NCBI GenBank assembly: GCA_028277725.1
Contig: JANQFX010000112.1
Span: 37,913 to 101,912, forward strand
Origin: Thiohalocapsa sp.
GTDB lineage: Bacteria; Pseudomonadota; Gammaproteobacteria; Chromatiales; Chromatiaceae
DNA: 64,000 nucleotides
Reading direction: 5' to 3'
This document shows positions 17,198 to 28,376 of the stretch, in pieces. The notes under the pieces are model-generated. The model was not told where the DNA came from. It did no database searches and saw nothing but the letters and a program-made list of their open reading frames with translations. Made by a program: the position numbers and the translations under genes. The number at the start of each line of letters is the position of its first letter. Within the stretch, counting starts at the first letter, position 1.

Positions 17198-17623
17198 TCA
17201 TTCCTCTTCGACGAGGACATGCCCAAGGTTGAATCGGGTGGTGAGCAGGGAGACGCAATGGGCGCCTTGGAGCCAGGGTGAGGCGGCGTCCGCGGTCAGC
17301 GCCGGGCGGCGGCATAGGGCTGTCAGGAACTCGCCGCGGCCCGCGGGCAGGCCGTGGCACAGGCCGTTGGCGAAGAGCAGATCGGCGGCGTCGAAGGGTC
17401 CATGGCTCAGCTGCCAGGGCGCCTCGACACCGTGCTCCTGGACGATGCGGGATTCCACATCCGGCTCGCACGCGAGGCCAGCCAACTCATGGGCATCCAG
17501 CGGCCAGGCGATGCCCGGTAGGGCGGCGCGCATCAGCAGGGGCCTGCCTTGCCAGTAACCGGTCAGGAAGCGTCGGACGTCGAGCTTCGCGGGCCATCGT
17601 AATGGTCCCCTATGCCCACTCAT
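17198..17623 (-). pseudogene. Ribosomal-oxygenase (RoxA/YcfD-like) gene lacking its cupin core
   Basis: 141 residues. The first 80 match the N-terminus of bacterial JmjC/cupin 50S L16 arginine hydroxylases: RRFLTGYWQGRPLLMRAALPG, then ELAGLACEPDVESRIVQEHG and WQLSHGPFDAADLL. They run directly into the family's C-terminal wing (LFANGLCHGLPAGRGEFLTALC, then FNLGHVLVEEE). Full-length members are about 380-400 residues; the whole iron-binding HxD...H cupin is missing, with the junction near 17383. The frame is preserved. Its ATG overlaps the stop of the upstream EamA gene (ATGA), so translation is probably coupled, but no oxygenase activity is possible. Confidence 0.8.
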
Positions 17624-18552
17624 CGTTGCACCTCGTCCGCGGTGGCCGACGTCGACGCCAAAGCGGTGGTGGCCCGCCCTGGAGCCCGCGTGGACCGGGC
17701 CGCGAGCAGTCCCGCGGCAGCGATGAGCAGGGTGCCCAAGCTGGTCTGCCAACTCAGTGGCTCGGCCCAGAGTAACCAGCCGAAGGCGGCCCCGAAGACC
17801 ACTGCCGAGTATCCGAACACGCCCATGCGCGATGCCGGCGCCAGTGATAAACCCCTGGTCAGCGCGAGTTGTCCGAGGGTCGCTGCCAGCGCGACGCCCA
17901 GGAGCAGCGCCAATGATAGGGGGCTCGGGGTCCGCCAGGCCCAGATGACCGGTGCCGCGGAGATGACCCCGCCGATGAGTGCGAAATAGAACACGATGCG
18001 GGCCGAGGGCTCGGTCCGGGCCAGGCGCCGCACGGTCACCTTTGCAAGCGCCGCGAGCACGCCGCCGAGTAGGCCGACCAGGGCCACCGGTGAGACCTGG
18101 AGCCCATCGGCGCCGAACTGCGGGTCCAGAATCACCGCGACTCCCGCGAAGCCGATGCCGAGTGCCAAGAAGAGGCCTGCGCCCACGCGCTCGTGGAGCC
18201 ACAAGACCGCGATCACGGGCATGAAGATCGGAGCAGTGAGCTTGAGCAGCATGGCGTCCGCGAGGGGGAGCTTGGCAATGGCATAGAAGAAGCAATACAT
18301 GGCCGACACGCCCGCGGCGGCGCGCAGCAGGTGCAGGCCAGGGACCGCGGTGGCCAGGCTGGTGCCGATGCCGCGGTAGAGCAGCCAGGGCAGGAGCAGG
18401 GCGAGCGCGATCAGATTTCGAGCGAACACGATCATCTCGGTATCGAGTTCGACGGAGACGAGCCGAATGAACACCCCCATGGTCGCGAAGCAGAGTTCGC
18501 CGGTGACGATGAACGCCGCGCCGAGCACGAGGGATTGGTTACGGTAGGGCAT
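17620..18552 (-). CDS. EamA/DMT-family transporter (RhaT-like)
   Basis: 310 residues with ten predicted membrane helices in two EamA repeats, e.g. GELCFATMGVFIRLV, AGVSAMYCFFYAIAKLPLADAMLLKLTAPIF in the first half and VFGYSAVVFGAAFGWLLWAEPL in the second. It belongs to the drug/metabolite exporter superfamily; the substrate cannot be predicted. Start is the ATG at 18552, one codon after a TTG. Its stop overlaps the start of the truncated roxA. Confidence 0.87.
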   Translation of the reverse strand: MPYRNQSLVLGAAFIVTGELCFATMGVFIRLVSVELDTEMIVFARNLIALALLLPWLLYRGIGTSLATAVPGLHLLRAAAGVSAMYCFFYAIAKLPLADAMLLKLTAPIFMPVIAVLWLHERVGAGLFLALGIGFAGVAVILDPQFGADGLQVSPVALVGLLGGVLAALAKVTVRRLARTEPSARIVFYFALIGGVISAAPVIWAWRTPSPLSLALLLGVALAATLGQLALTRGLSLAPASRMGVFGYSAVVFGAAFGWLLWAEPLSWQTSLGTLLIAAAGLLAARSTRAPGRATTALASTSATADEVQR

Positions 18553-18871
18553 CAATGGCTCATGTGTAGCAAAAAAAATACAATATCGTCATTGTCTCGT
18601 GCCGTTGGTTTGTCCGGAAATGACTTTTTTATTAATGACTTAAAAATCCTCACCAGAAACAATGAGGCAAGAAAACCTAAAAAAGCAAAAAAGTTGCACT
18701 TTTGCCGAGAACATTCGCTACACTATGAGGGCCGATCGTCTAAACACGCCGACTGCGTCGTCGGACCGGGTTGATCGGGTCCGACTGAGATGCAACGGTG
18801 CAACCGTCGCAAGATCTGCGATAGCCCTTGCCATCGACAGCTTTCCTTCACGCAACATTCGGGAGTCCAAG
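18553..18871. other. AT-rich intergenic region with promoter for the OmpA-like gene
   Basis: A sharp local drop in GC, with poly-A and poly-T runs between about 18568 and 18700, in an otherwise 66% GC window. A candidate promoter is TTGCAC at 18692-18697 with TACACT at 18717-18722 (spacer 19). The leader of the OmpA-like gene would be about 140 nt. The A-tracts could act as an UP element or be bound by nucleoid proteins. Confidence 0.45.
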
Positions 18872-19471
18872 ATGCGTCACTTCAACGCCCTGCGCACCCT
18901 GGCGCTGGCCATTCCGGCCGCCGCCGCCCTGAGCTTCAATGCCGTTGCTCAGGATCTCGACGAGACCTACTGGTACGCCTCCGGCGATCCGACCGTACCG
19001 GACGGCCAGCTCTGGGCCACCAGCTATGGTGAGTGCTGGCAGTCCGCCCCGCCGGATGGCCCCACCAACCTGCCGCCCTGCCAGATGGAAGTTCGTGATC
19101 CGCTGGTCCTGCGCCTGCAGTTCGCGCTCGACCGCTTCGGCATCGATGACATCACCAACCCGCAGGCGCTGGCCGAGCTCGACGAGTACATCGCGGACGT
19201 CAAGGCGACCCCGCGTGATGAGCGTCTCGTCATCGGTGGCTTCACCGACAAGCTGGGCACCTTCGACTACAACATGGTCCTGAGTGAGAACCGCGCCGCC
19301 ACCGTGCGCAACTACATGATCGATCAGGGTATTCCTCCGGGCGATATCGTACGCGTGAACGGCTACTCCTGGGATGTCCCCGCCGAATACCAGATTGGCG
19401 ATCTGGGCCCGCTGGAGAACAACCCGCTGCGTCGCCGCGTCGTGATCCTCGAGGTCCCGCCGGGCATGTAA
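18872..19471 (+). CDS. OmpA-C-like peptidoglycan-binding outer-membrane/periplasmic protein
   Basis: 199 residues from ATG 18872, with GGGAG 6 bp upstream. Sec signal peptide (cleavage around NAVAQ/D). The C-terminal domain is OmpA-like: LRLQFALDRFGIDDITN, then an LDEYIADVK helix, LVIGGFTDKLGTFDYNMVLSENRAATVRNYM and NNPLRRRVVILE, with the Asp and Arg that bind diaminopimelate present in modified form (GFTDKLG, NNPLRRRV). A short acidic N-terminal region precedes it instead of a beta-barrel. The strong promoter region, good ribosome binding site and terminator suggest high expression as a single-gene unit. Confidence 0.85.
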   Translation: MRHFNALRTLALAIPAAAALSFNAVAQDLDETYWYASGDPTVPDGQLWATSYGECWQSAPPDGPTNLPPCQMEVRDPLVLRLQFALDRFGIDDITNPQALAELDEYIADVKATPRDERLVIGGFTDKLGTFDYNMVLSENRAATVRNYMIDQGIPPGDIVRVNGYSWDVPAEYQIGDLGPLENNPLRRRVVILEVPPGM

Positions 19472-19513
19472 GGGCGCATTGCCCGGCGGTTACGTCGGGT
19501 CGTGTTGTCGAAG

Positions 19514-19546
19514 AGCCCGTCGCGCTCCGCGCGGCGGGCTTTTTTT
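19514..19546 (+). terminator. Rho-independent terminator of the OmpA-like gene
   Basis: The stem AGCCCG at 19514-19519 pairs with CGGGCT at 19535-19540, with additional CGC/GCG pairing inside, and is followed by seven T residues. It lies 43 bp after the OmpA-like stop and in front of the convergent purB. Confidence 0.88.
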
Positions 19547-19587
19547 GTGCCCGATCGTGGCTGTGCGCAGAGCAGGGCAATGCGCGC

Positions 19588-21550
<1,963 letters not shown>

Positions 21551-21591
21551 CGCGGCCCGGCGAGTCCTCGGCATGAGTCGAGGTCCGGATG

Positions 21592-21616
21592 ACGGGGCGG
21601 TTCACGGCCGCCCCGT
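21592..21616. terminator. Hairpin between the convergent grxD and rnt genes
   Basis: A perfect 9-bp stem, ACGGGGCGG (21592-21600) with CCGCCCCGT (21608-21616), and a 7-nt loop. It sits between two convergent genes, as a bidirectional terminator would, but neither side has a clear U-run. Confidence 0.45.
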
Positions 21617-21640
21617 GCAGCACGTCCGGTTTGTCCCGAC

Positions 21641-22264
21641 TCAGCCGGAGAGCGCCTTCCAACGGTTTGCGATCGCACAGAAGAGCTCCGCGGTCTTCTC
21701 GGCATCGTAGATCGCCGAGTGCGCTTCGCCGTCGTCCCAACCGATCCCCGCCGCCTGTACGGACTTGGCCAGGACCGTCTGGCCAAAGGCCAGCCCCGCC
21801 AGCGACACGGTGTCGAACACGCTGAATGCGTGGAAGGGGTTGCGCTTGATGTTGCACCTGTCTACTGCGGCCTTGAGAAAGCCCAGGTCGAAGTGGGCGT
21901 TGTGGCCCACCAGGATGGCGCGCGTGCAACCCTCATTCGACACGGCCTTCCTGATCGGTTTCAGGACTTCCTGCAGGGCGGTTTGCTCCGGCAGGGCGTC
22001 GCGGAAGGGATGGTCTGGGTCGATCTTGTTGAATGCGAGTGCCCGGGGATCGAGCTCGGCGCCGATGAAGGGCAGGACGTGTCGGGCGATGGTGCGACCT
22101 GGCTCGAGTTGGCCATCGTCGTCCATGCGGATGATCACGGCGGCAATTTCCAGGAGCGCGTGGCGCTCGGCGTCGAAACCGGCGGTCTCGACGTCGACGA
22201 CGACGGGCAGGAACCCACGGAAGCGGCCCGAGATGCTCGGCTGCGTGAGGAGATCTTCTTGCAT
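21641..22264 (-). CDS. rnt: Ribonuclease T
   Basis: 207 residues. A DEDD-family 3'-5' exoribonuclease that trims tRNA and rRNA 3' ends. The acidic site is complete: DVETAGFD (Exo I), [12 protein letters not shown] (Exo II) and [14 protein letters not shown] (Exo III with His and Asp). [19 protein letters not shown] is typical of RNase T. The length matches the family. Convergent with grxD, which is a common neighbour in this group. Confidence 0.94.
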   Translation of the reverse strand: MQEDLLTQPSISGRFRGFLPVVVDVETAGFDAERHALLEIAAVIIRMDDDGQLEPGRTIARHVLPFIGAELDPRALAFNKIDPDHPFRDALPEQTALQEVLKPIRKAVSNEGCTRAILVGHNAHFDLGFLKAAVDRCNIKRNPFHAFSVFDTVSLAGLAFGQTVLAKSVQAAGIGWDDGEAHSAIYDAEKTAELFCAIANRWKALSG

Positions 22265-22713
22265 CGACGCAGCATAAGCAGTCCGTCCGGGAACGCCAAG
22301 GCCGCGTGTGCCGTGCGGCTCCGGTGACCCTCAACCGAGCTACGCGGAGAACCCCATGCACCGGGCGATTTGCTGGGAGTCCAGGCTGAGTCTGCTGCTC
22401 ACCCTTCACTAGGCCGTCTGCAGTCGTCGCAGACGGCGTCCATCCTTGAGCTCCGCCTGTGAGCGAGCGGCATCGGGTGGTCGGCCTGGTGCACTGAGGC
22501 TCTACGATGGAGGCTCGGTGTGGCTGTGCTACCATCCGTACCCCTTGACGACTCGATGGCGACGCCGCGCGCAAGGGTGGCAGAGGCCGGAGGCCGGCAT
22601 CGGTGTACCCTTCGACCGTCACGGGATCGTCGTGGCTGGTAGGACTCAATTGCAGGCCGGACGCGGCTGTATCGAGGACATCGGGAGCGGGCGAAACAGG
22701 AGAGATCCGAATC
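22265..22713. other. Intergenic region between rnt and mlaA with a hairpin
   Basis: About 450 bp without a convincing gene. It contains a perfect 9-bp inverted repeat, GCCGTCTGC (22413-22421) and GCAGACGGC (22429-22437), with a 7-nt loop and no U-run. The promoters of the divergent rnt and mlaA genes must lie here. Confidence 0.4.
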
Positions 22714-23460
22714 ATGCACTTTGGGTTCAGCCGTGCACTCGCTGCTGCCGTCTTGGTCACCGCCCTCACCGGTTGCGCATCGGTGCCGCCCGGGGCGGAG
22801 GATCCACGAGATCCCTGGCAGTCCTACAACCGGGCAATGTTCTCGTTCAACTCCGACGTCGACAATGCCTTCATCAAGCCGACCGCCAAGGCCTACCGCT
22901 TCGTCACCCCGGAGCCCCTCGACGACGGCATCACGAACTTCTTCAACAATGTTGCCGACGCCACCTCTGCCGTCAACAACGTGCTGCAGTTCAAGCTGTC
23001 CAGGGCCGGCAGTGATGCCGGTCGGGTGGTCGTGAACAGTACGGTCGGATTCGCGGGCTTCTTCGACGTTGCCAGCAACCTTGGGCTTCCGAGCTACAAG
23101 GAAGATTTCGGTCAGACGCTCGGCTACTGGGGCTTCAAAGCCGGTCCCTATTTGGTGTTGCCCATTCTCGGACCGAGCAGCGTTCGGGATGGCTTCGGTT
23201 GGGCGGGGGACATTGCACTGGACCCGTTCTTCAGCATCAACAAGAACGAGGTGTACTGGGGATTTGTGGCCCTGCGCGTCGTGGATCGAAGGGCCGATCT
23301 AATCGATGCCGGCGACCTCATGGAAGAAGCGGCCTTGGACCCCTACGCCTTCGTTCGTGATGCCTATCTACAGCGCCGACGCTCGCTCGTACACGATGGC
23401 AACCCGCCCAGTGCGCAGGATGAAGACGTGATCTGGGAAGAGGTGGAATCGGCGGACTGA
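22714..23460 (+). CDS. mlaA: MlaA/VacJ outer-membrane lipoprotein
   Basis: 248 residues from ATG 22714, with GGAGAG just upstream. Lipobox LTGC at about residue 20. The body is the MlaA family: DPRDPWQSYNRAMFSFNSDVD, TPEPLDDGITNFFNNVADATSAVNNVLQFK, GRVVVNSTVGFAGFFDVASNLGLP, EDFGQTLGYWGFKAGPYLVLPILGPSSVRDGFG. MlaA removes mislocalised phospholipids from the outer leaflet of the outer membrane and passes them to the periplasmic MlaC. No mla transporter genes are nearby, as is usual when vacJ is encoded separately. Confidence 0.94.
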   Translation: MHFGFSRALAAAVLVTALTGCASVPPGAEDPRDPWQSYNRAMFSFNSDVDNAFIKPTAKAYRFVTPEPLDDGITNFFNNVADATSAVNNVLQFKLSRAGSDAGRVVVNSTVGFAGFFDVASNLGLPSYKEDFGQTLGYWGFKAGPYLVLPILGPSSVRDGFGWAGDIALDPFFSINKNEVYWGFVALRVVDRRADLIDAGDLMEEAALDPYAFVRDAYLQRRRSLVHDGNPPSAQDEDVIWEEVESAD

Positions 23461-23803
23461 GCGGCGACCGACCGTGCGCCCTCCGGAGCGCGCGCGTTCG
23501 TCGTTTGCAACAGCAGGTCCATTTCGCTGGACGGGCGTCGGGTTCTAGACTACTGCCTTGGCTAGGTCGTTTTGGTTCCGAGTTTTTACAATCTGATGGA
23601 CGACGGGCGTGCGCATGGCCGATTCTGTGTGTCGTGCAGCGGGAGTCAAGCACAAAATAACCCGTTTTGAGAGAAACTTAGACAGACTCGTCGACGTCGG
23701 CCCTTGCTTTTGGCGTTATTCTTGCACGGCTTTTGGCGATCTTCAGGATGCCAAGGCACTGTTGTAAACTATCCTCAAATCCCAGTCAGGGCGGCTGTGC
23801 ACC
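23461..23803. other. Intergenic region before the PEP-CTERM-like gene
   Basis: About 340 bp with lower GC than its surroundings and no recognised gene. It is presumably the promoter region of the 23804 gene. A GCGC-CTCCGGAG-CGCGC-like palindrome near 23475 could end mlaA transcription. Confidence 0.35.
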
Positions 23804-24511
23804 ATGCTGAGCGCTTTTCAAACATACCAACTATGCGGAAGGGTTCCGAAGGTAATCGGAGCGGTGCTTGCGCTGGCCTTTGTCGGGACGGCGGACGCAA
23901 GGCTGTTGTCTGCGAGTGTGTACGATTTCAGCTTTCAACAAGGAAGGGTGGTCTACACAACGCCTTCGCTCGATAAGGCCTCGATGGAAGTGACGGCGGA
24001 AAACAGAATCATGCTCGTGGAAGGCGAGCGAAGGGGGCATCGTGTCAACGCCCGCAATCGTCGCGTCGACATCTTGAGGCAGCTGCAACTGGGTCTCGGC
24101 CCCGCCAATCCCAGCGGCGAGACGGAGGGGTCATTTCTCCTGTTCGGTACGCTCACCGACGGTGAGATGGCCAGCACGACAGAGCTGGTGGCTCAGTCCC
24201 AGGACGCTGTACAGGCATCGGAGTCGATGGGATATCTCATGACAGGGCTTGGCGTCACCGACGGGGAGGCTCTCGCTCTCCAAGGTGTCGGTGTGTGCGA
24301 GTGCGTCGCGGGAATGGACTGTGATCAGTGGATCGAGCAATGCACGAAAATGGGGTCGGCGCCTGCGGGCATTAGGCCGACCGTGTTGAATACGGCCAAT
24401 GCCATCCCGACCCCAGCGACCGCGCTACTCGTCTTTGCCGGATTGCTGGGGTTGCGTTACCTATCCGGACGGCGGAACGGGTCTGTCATCGCGCGTTGGC
24501 GTCCGGCCTAG
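23804..24511 (+). CDS. Exported protein with PEP-CTERM-like C-terminal sorting signal
   Basis: 235 residues. A signal peptide covers about residues 15-32 (VIGAVLALAFVGTADA). The middle has no recognised domain, with four cysteines in VCECVAGMDCDQWIEQC. The C-terminus is a tripartite sorting tag: PTPATALLVFAGLLGL (a variant of the PEP motif plus a transmembrane helix) followed by arginines (RYLSGRRN). PEP-CTERM tags are recognised by exosortases in Gram-negative bacteria that make exopolysaccharide. No exosortase gene lies in the window. PTP in place of PEP is a known kind of variation, but it makes the call less certain. Confidence 0.6.
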   Translation: MLSAFQTYQLCGRVPKVIGAVLALAFVGTADARLLSASVYDFSFQQGRVVYTTPSLDKASMEVTAENRIMLVEGERRGHRVNARNRRVDILRQLQLGLGPANPSGETEGSFLLFGTLTDGEMASTTELVAQSQDAVQASESMGYLMTGLGVTDGEALALQGVGVCECVAGMDCDQWIEQCTKMGSAPAGIRPTVLNTANAIPTPATALLVFAGLLGLRYLSGRRNGSVIARWRPA

Positions 24512-24818
24512 TCGCGCCGCCGTTGCCCTTCCCTGTCGCTCCTGTCCCCTAAGTGCCGTCTGCGCATGAGCTATTCATGACCTGGCTATCTGGATCTTGA
24601 CTGGACCAGAACCGCCGGGTGCCCGAACAAGATCCAATCCCTATCCCACCTTGGCAGAGGTCGCGTGGCTTAGCCAACCGGCGCGCCTCCATGTGAGCCA
24701 AATAGCCGATCGCGCAGGGATTCGCATGAGTGGCGAAGCAGTCGGCCGCTCCTCTTGGGGCCGATCCTCTCCGCCTAGGCTAAACTGTCGATATAGACAG
24801 TCATCTGGGCCCCATGCA
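24512..24818. other. Regulatory region upstream of dnaE2
   Basis: About 300 bp between the PEP-CTERM-like gene and the dnaE2 remnant. Apart from the LexA box at 24785-24800 no feature was identified. The frame in this stretch is open but has no recognisable protein; imuA and imuB, the usual partners, are not here. Confidence 0.45.
24785..24800 (+). promoter_or_regulatory. LexA (SOS) box upstream of dnaE2
   Basis: CTGT at 24785-24788 and ACAG at 24797-24800, separated by 8 bp, match the proteobacterial SOS-box consensus CTGT-N8-ACAG. They are part of a perfect ACTGTC-N6-GACAGT palindrome at 24784-24801. The box is 18 bp upstream of the dnaE2 ATG. LexA-controlled dnaE2 is well established, which supports the call. 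Confidence 0.85.
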
Positions 24819-27425
24819 ATGGCAGCCGATGCCCCGCCTCGCTACGCGGAGCTGTATTGCCGTAGCTGTTTCTCGTTCCTGTCTGCCGCGTCCCAACCGC
24901 AGGAGCTGGTGCGTATGGCATCAGAACTCGGCTATACCGCGCTTGCCCTCACGGACCTCTGCTCCCTGGCCGGAGTGGTGCGCGCCCACGAGGAGGCCGA
25001 GGCCCGTGGGCTCAAGCTGCTGATCGGCAGCGAACTGCCGGTGGAGGATGGCCCGCGGCTGCTCGCTCTGGCGGCGGAGCTGAGGGGCTATCACAACCTG
25101 TCGCGTCTCATCATGTGATGACCGCCATCCGCACGGGCGGCAGCGTCGCCGACGCCGCCTTTCGAGCACGAGCTGGCGTTGATCGCGGAGCTGGCCTACG
25201 CGCCGTTCTTTCTAACGGTGCAGGACATCGTCGCCTTCGCCCGCGGTCGTGGCATCCTGTGTCAAGGGCGGGGCTCGGCGGCCAACTCGGCGGTTTGCTA
25301 TTGCCTAGGGATCACCGATGTGGACCCTGCGCGCATGTCCATGCTGTTCGAGCGTTTCGTCTCGCGCGAGCGCAACGAGCCGCCGGACATCGACGTGGAC
25401 TTCGAGCACCAGCGCCGCGAGGAGGTGATCCAGTACGTCTATACCAAGTACGGACGCGACCGTGCCGCGTTGGCCGCCACCGTCATCAGCTATCGATCGA
25501 AGAGCGCCGTGCGCGACGTCGGCAAGGCCCTTGGCTTTTCCGCCGATCAGATGAATCGGCTTGCCCGCAACATCAACTGGTGGGACGGGCAGCAGGTGCC
25601 GCCGGAGCGGTTGCGGGAGGTGGGTCTAGACCCCGTCAACCCGCGCATCCTGACCTTGATGCGTTTGATACACGAGCTGATTGGCATGCCGCGGCACCTG
25701 TCGCAGCACGTCGGCGGCTTCGTCATTGCCCGCGACCGGCTCGACGAGCTGGTGCCCATCGAGAACGCCGCCATGGACGGTCGCAGCGTCATCCAGTGGG
25801 ACAAGGACGACCTGCACGCGCTGGGCCTGCTCAAGGTGGACTGCCTCGCCCTCGGCATGCTGAGTGCGATTCGCCGCGCCGTGGAGCTGATCAACGGCTA
25901 CCGTGATGCCGAGCTCAGCCTGGCGGATATCCCCGCCGAGGACCCGGACGTCTATGCCATGATCCAGCGCGAGACCACCGGCGTGTTCCAGATCGAGTCG
26001 CGCGCGCAGATGGCCATGCTGCCGCGGCTCAAACCCGCCTGCTTCTATGACCTGGTCATCGAGGTGGCCATCGTCCGCCCCGGGCCGATCCAGGGGGACA
26101 TGGTGCATCCGTATCTGCGTCGCCGCCAGGGGCTGGAGCCTGTCAGCTACCCGTCGCCGGCGGTGGAGTCGGTGCTCGGCCGCACCCTGGGCGTGCCCAT
26201 CTTCCAGGAGCAGGTGATCCAGGTGGCCATGGTCGCCGCCGGCTTCGACGCCGGTGAGGCGGATCAGGTGCGCCGCTCCATGGCCGCCTGGCGCCGCCGC
26301 GGCGGCCTGGAGCACATCCGCGGACGGCTCGTGAACGGCATGCTCGCGCGCGGCTACAAGCGCGAGTTCGCCGAGCGTATCTATCAGCAGATCCTCGGCT
26401 TCGGCGAGTACGGTTTCCCCGAGTCCCACGCCGCCAGCTTCGCACTCCTGGTCTATGTCTCGGCCTGGCTCAAGCACCATGAGCCCGCCGCCTTCTTCGC
26501 AGCCCTGGTCAACAGCCAGCCCATGGGCTTCTACGCTCCGGCGCAACTGATCCGCGAGGCGCCTCGTCAAGGCGTCCAGGTCCAGCCCGTGGATGCGCGC
26601 TCCAGCCATTGGGATTGCACGCTGGAACTGCGCGGTCGGTCGGCTCGCGCATCCAGCCCCACATCCAAACCTGGCCGGCCGGCACTGCGGCTCGGCCTGA
26701 GGTTGGTGAAGGGGCTGTCCCGCGCCGGCGCCGAGCGGCTCGTCCAGACCCGGGCAGGACAGGGCAATCGCGGCTGGCACACTCTGGACAAGTTGCGCGA
26801 ACAGGCGAGGCTCGATCGCCGTGATCTCAAGGCCCTGGCCGCCGCCGATGCGCTGGCCGGGCTGGTCGGCAATCGTCACCAGGCGACTTGGCGGGTCGCG
26901 CGGCGGGGCATCGCGTCCAGCCGGAGGCCGGTAGAGCAGCGTGCCCAAGCGAGCCTGCCGCTACCGTCTCCGGCGGAGCCCGCAACGCCGCTGCTGCCTA
27001 CGCCGACCGAGGGTCGCGACATCGCCTCGGACTACGCCAGCATCGGCCTGACGCTGCGTCGTCACCCACTAGCCCTGCTGCGCGAACGCCTCGCCGGGCT
27101 CGGCCTCGGCAGCGCCCGTGACGTGCCAGCCGCCGTGCCGGGCGAGCGGATCAGCACCGCTGGCATCGTTATCAACCGTCAGCGTCCGGCCAGCGCGAAC
27201 AACGTCACCTTCGTCACCCTGGAGGACGAAACCGGCCAGGTGAACCTGGTGGTGTGGAAACAGCTCGCAGAGCGCCAGCGCCGCACCCTCATCGGCGCTC
27301 GGCTCATGGGCGTGCGCGGCGAGGTGCAGCGCGAGGCCGGCGTCACCCACCTGGTGGCCGCCCGGCTGATGGACTACTCCGATCTGCTCGGCGGGCTCGT
27401 GATCACCTCACGGGATTTCCACTGA
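24819..27425 (+). pseudogene. dnaE2: Error-prone DNA polymerase DnaE2 with mutilated PHP domain
   Basis: From ATG 24819 the PHP domain starts normally (YAELYCRSCFSFLSAASQPQELV, then LTDLCSLAGVVRAHEEA) but stops after about 100 residues (LSRLIM, then TGA TGA at 25116-25121). In the next frame [14 protein letters not shown] (25114-25155) is a later PHP segment. From about 25161 the original frame resumes with [22 protein letters not shown] and is then complete to the stop: [21 protein letters not shown], the catalytic PDIDVDF, the finger/thumb, HhH and OB domains, and the terminal SRDFH. Compared with about 1,030-1,080 residues normally, about 200 PHP residues are lost in two deletions. A TTG at 25179 could still start a 748-residue polymerase without PHP. 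Confidence 0.85.
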
Positions 27426-27623
27426 GCCTGGTCTTCGAGGTCAGTCCAGCGCGGCGGCGATCTGGCGGATTGCCAAGAACATGGGTAAAGGTTCCGGTCG
27501 ATTGCCGAGGGCGCCTTGCGTCGTCCCCGCAGGAGAAGGCCGATCGGTCATCAGACCTCGCCGGCGAGCGGTTGAAGTCGATGGGGCCTTGGTGGCGGGC
27601 GGCCTGTCGGGCTTCGTGCCTCA

Positions 27624-27662
27624 GCCCGACCTACGGTCTTGGGTGACCCTCGTAGGTCGGGC
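27624..27662. repeat. REP-like inverted repeat
   Basis: A perfect 12-bp inverted repeat, GCCCGACCTACG (27624-27635) and CGTAGGTCGGGC (27651-27662), with a 15-nt spacer, between dnaE2 and the convergent TerB-like gene. The word CGTAGGTCGGG is common in gammaproteobacterial extragenic palindromes. Further GTCGGGC/GCCCGAC words flank it (27605-27612, 27675-27681). Confidence 0.7.
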
Positions 27663-27689
27663 CGACACCAGGAGGCCCGACAATAGGGC

Positions 27690-28376
27690 TCAGGCGGCCT
27701 CGGCCCTGGCCCGCAACTGCTCGGCCAGCGCGGGCTGTATGTTGAGCGCCTGCGCGAGCTTATCCAGGTAGTCGTTCTCCGCTGGGTTGGCGGTGTCGAT
27801 GACGAACAACGAGGCCAGGTAGAGCTCGGCTGCGGCCTCGGGGGAGTCGGCCCCGGCGGCGACATCGGCGATGTCAAGCGGCTTGGCGAGCTCCGCCTCC
27901 ATCATCAGGCGCATATCGTCGTCGAGGCCGAGGTCGCTGATCCCGCTCTGGATGGCGGCACGCTCGGCGTCGTCGATGTGACCATCGGCCTTGGCCGCCG
28001 CGATCATGGCCTTGAATAGCGCCTGGCTGCGGCCCTCCGCCTGGGCGTTCGGCAGGCTGTGTATGGGCGTGCCCGGGTCAACGGCATGGCCCTGATCCGA
28101 CTGCCAGGTCTTGAAGGCATCGAAGGCGACCTTGCCGAGCATGCCGAGGCCGCCCAGTGCGGCGGCGGTGCCTGTGAGCTTGCGCCCGGCGCCGGTGCCG
28201 AGCAGCGCCACCAGGGCACCGCCGGCGAGCGCGCCCTTACCGAGGTTGCCGAGCATCGCATCGCGCTCCGGGCCGGCCGGAGGCAGATTGGCGTGTTTCT
28301 CGGCGAGTGCCGTACCTTGGGCGGTCAGGTCCTTACCGGCGGTGAGCATTTGGTCGAGCAGGTCTTTGAAGGCCAT
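27690..28376 (-). CDS. TerB-like DUF533 (YebE-type) protein
   Basis: 228 residues. The N-terminal glycine/alanine-rich hydrophobic segment (GKGALAGGALVALLGTGAGRK, about 45-85) is followed by a TerB-like helical domain: LFKAMIAAAKADGHIDDAERAAIQSGI, with the DGxID acidic turn, and LYLASLFVIDTANPAENDYLDKLAQALNI. This matches the YebE/DUF533 family, which is associated with envelope stress; the molecular role is unknown. GAGGA lies 7 bp upstream of ATG 28376. Confidence 0.82.
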   Translation of the reverse strand: MAFKDLLDQMLTAGKDLTAQGTALAEKHANLPPAGPERDAMLGNLGKGALAGGALVALLGTGAGRKLTGTAAALGGLGMLGKVAFDAFKTWQSDQGHAVDPGTPIHSLPNAQAEGRSQALFKAMIAAAKADGHIDDAERAAIQSGISDLGLDDDMRLMMEAELAKPLDIADVAAGADSPEAAAELYLASLFVIDTANPAENDYLDKLAQALNIQPALAEQLRARAEAA

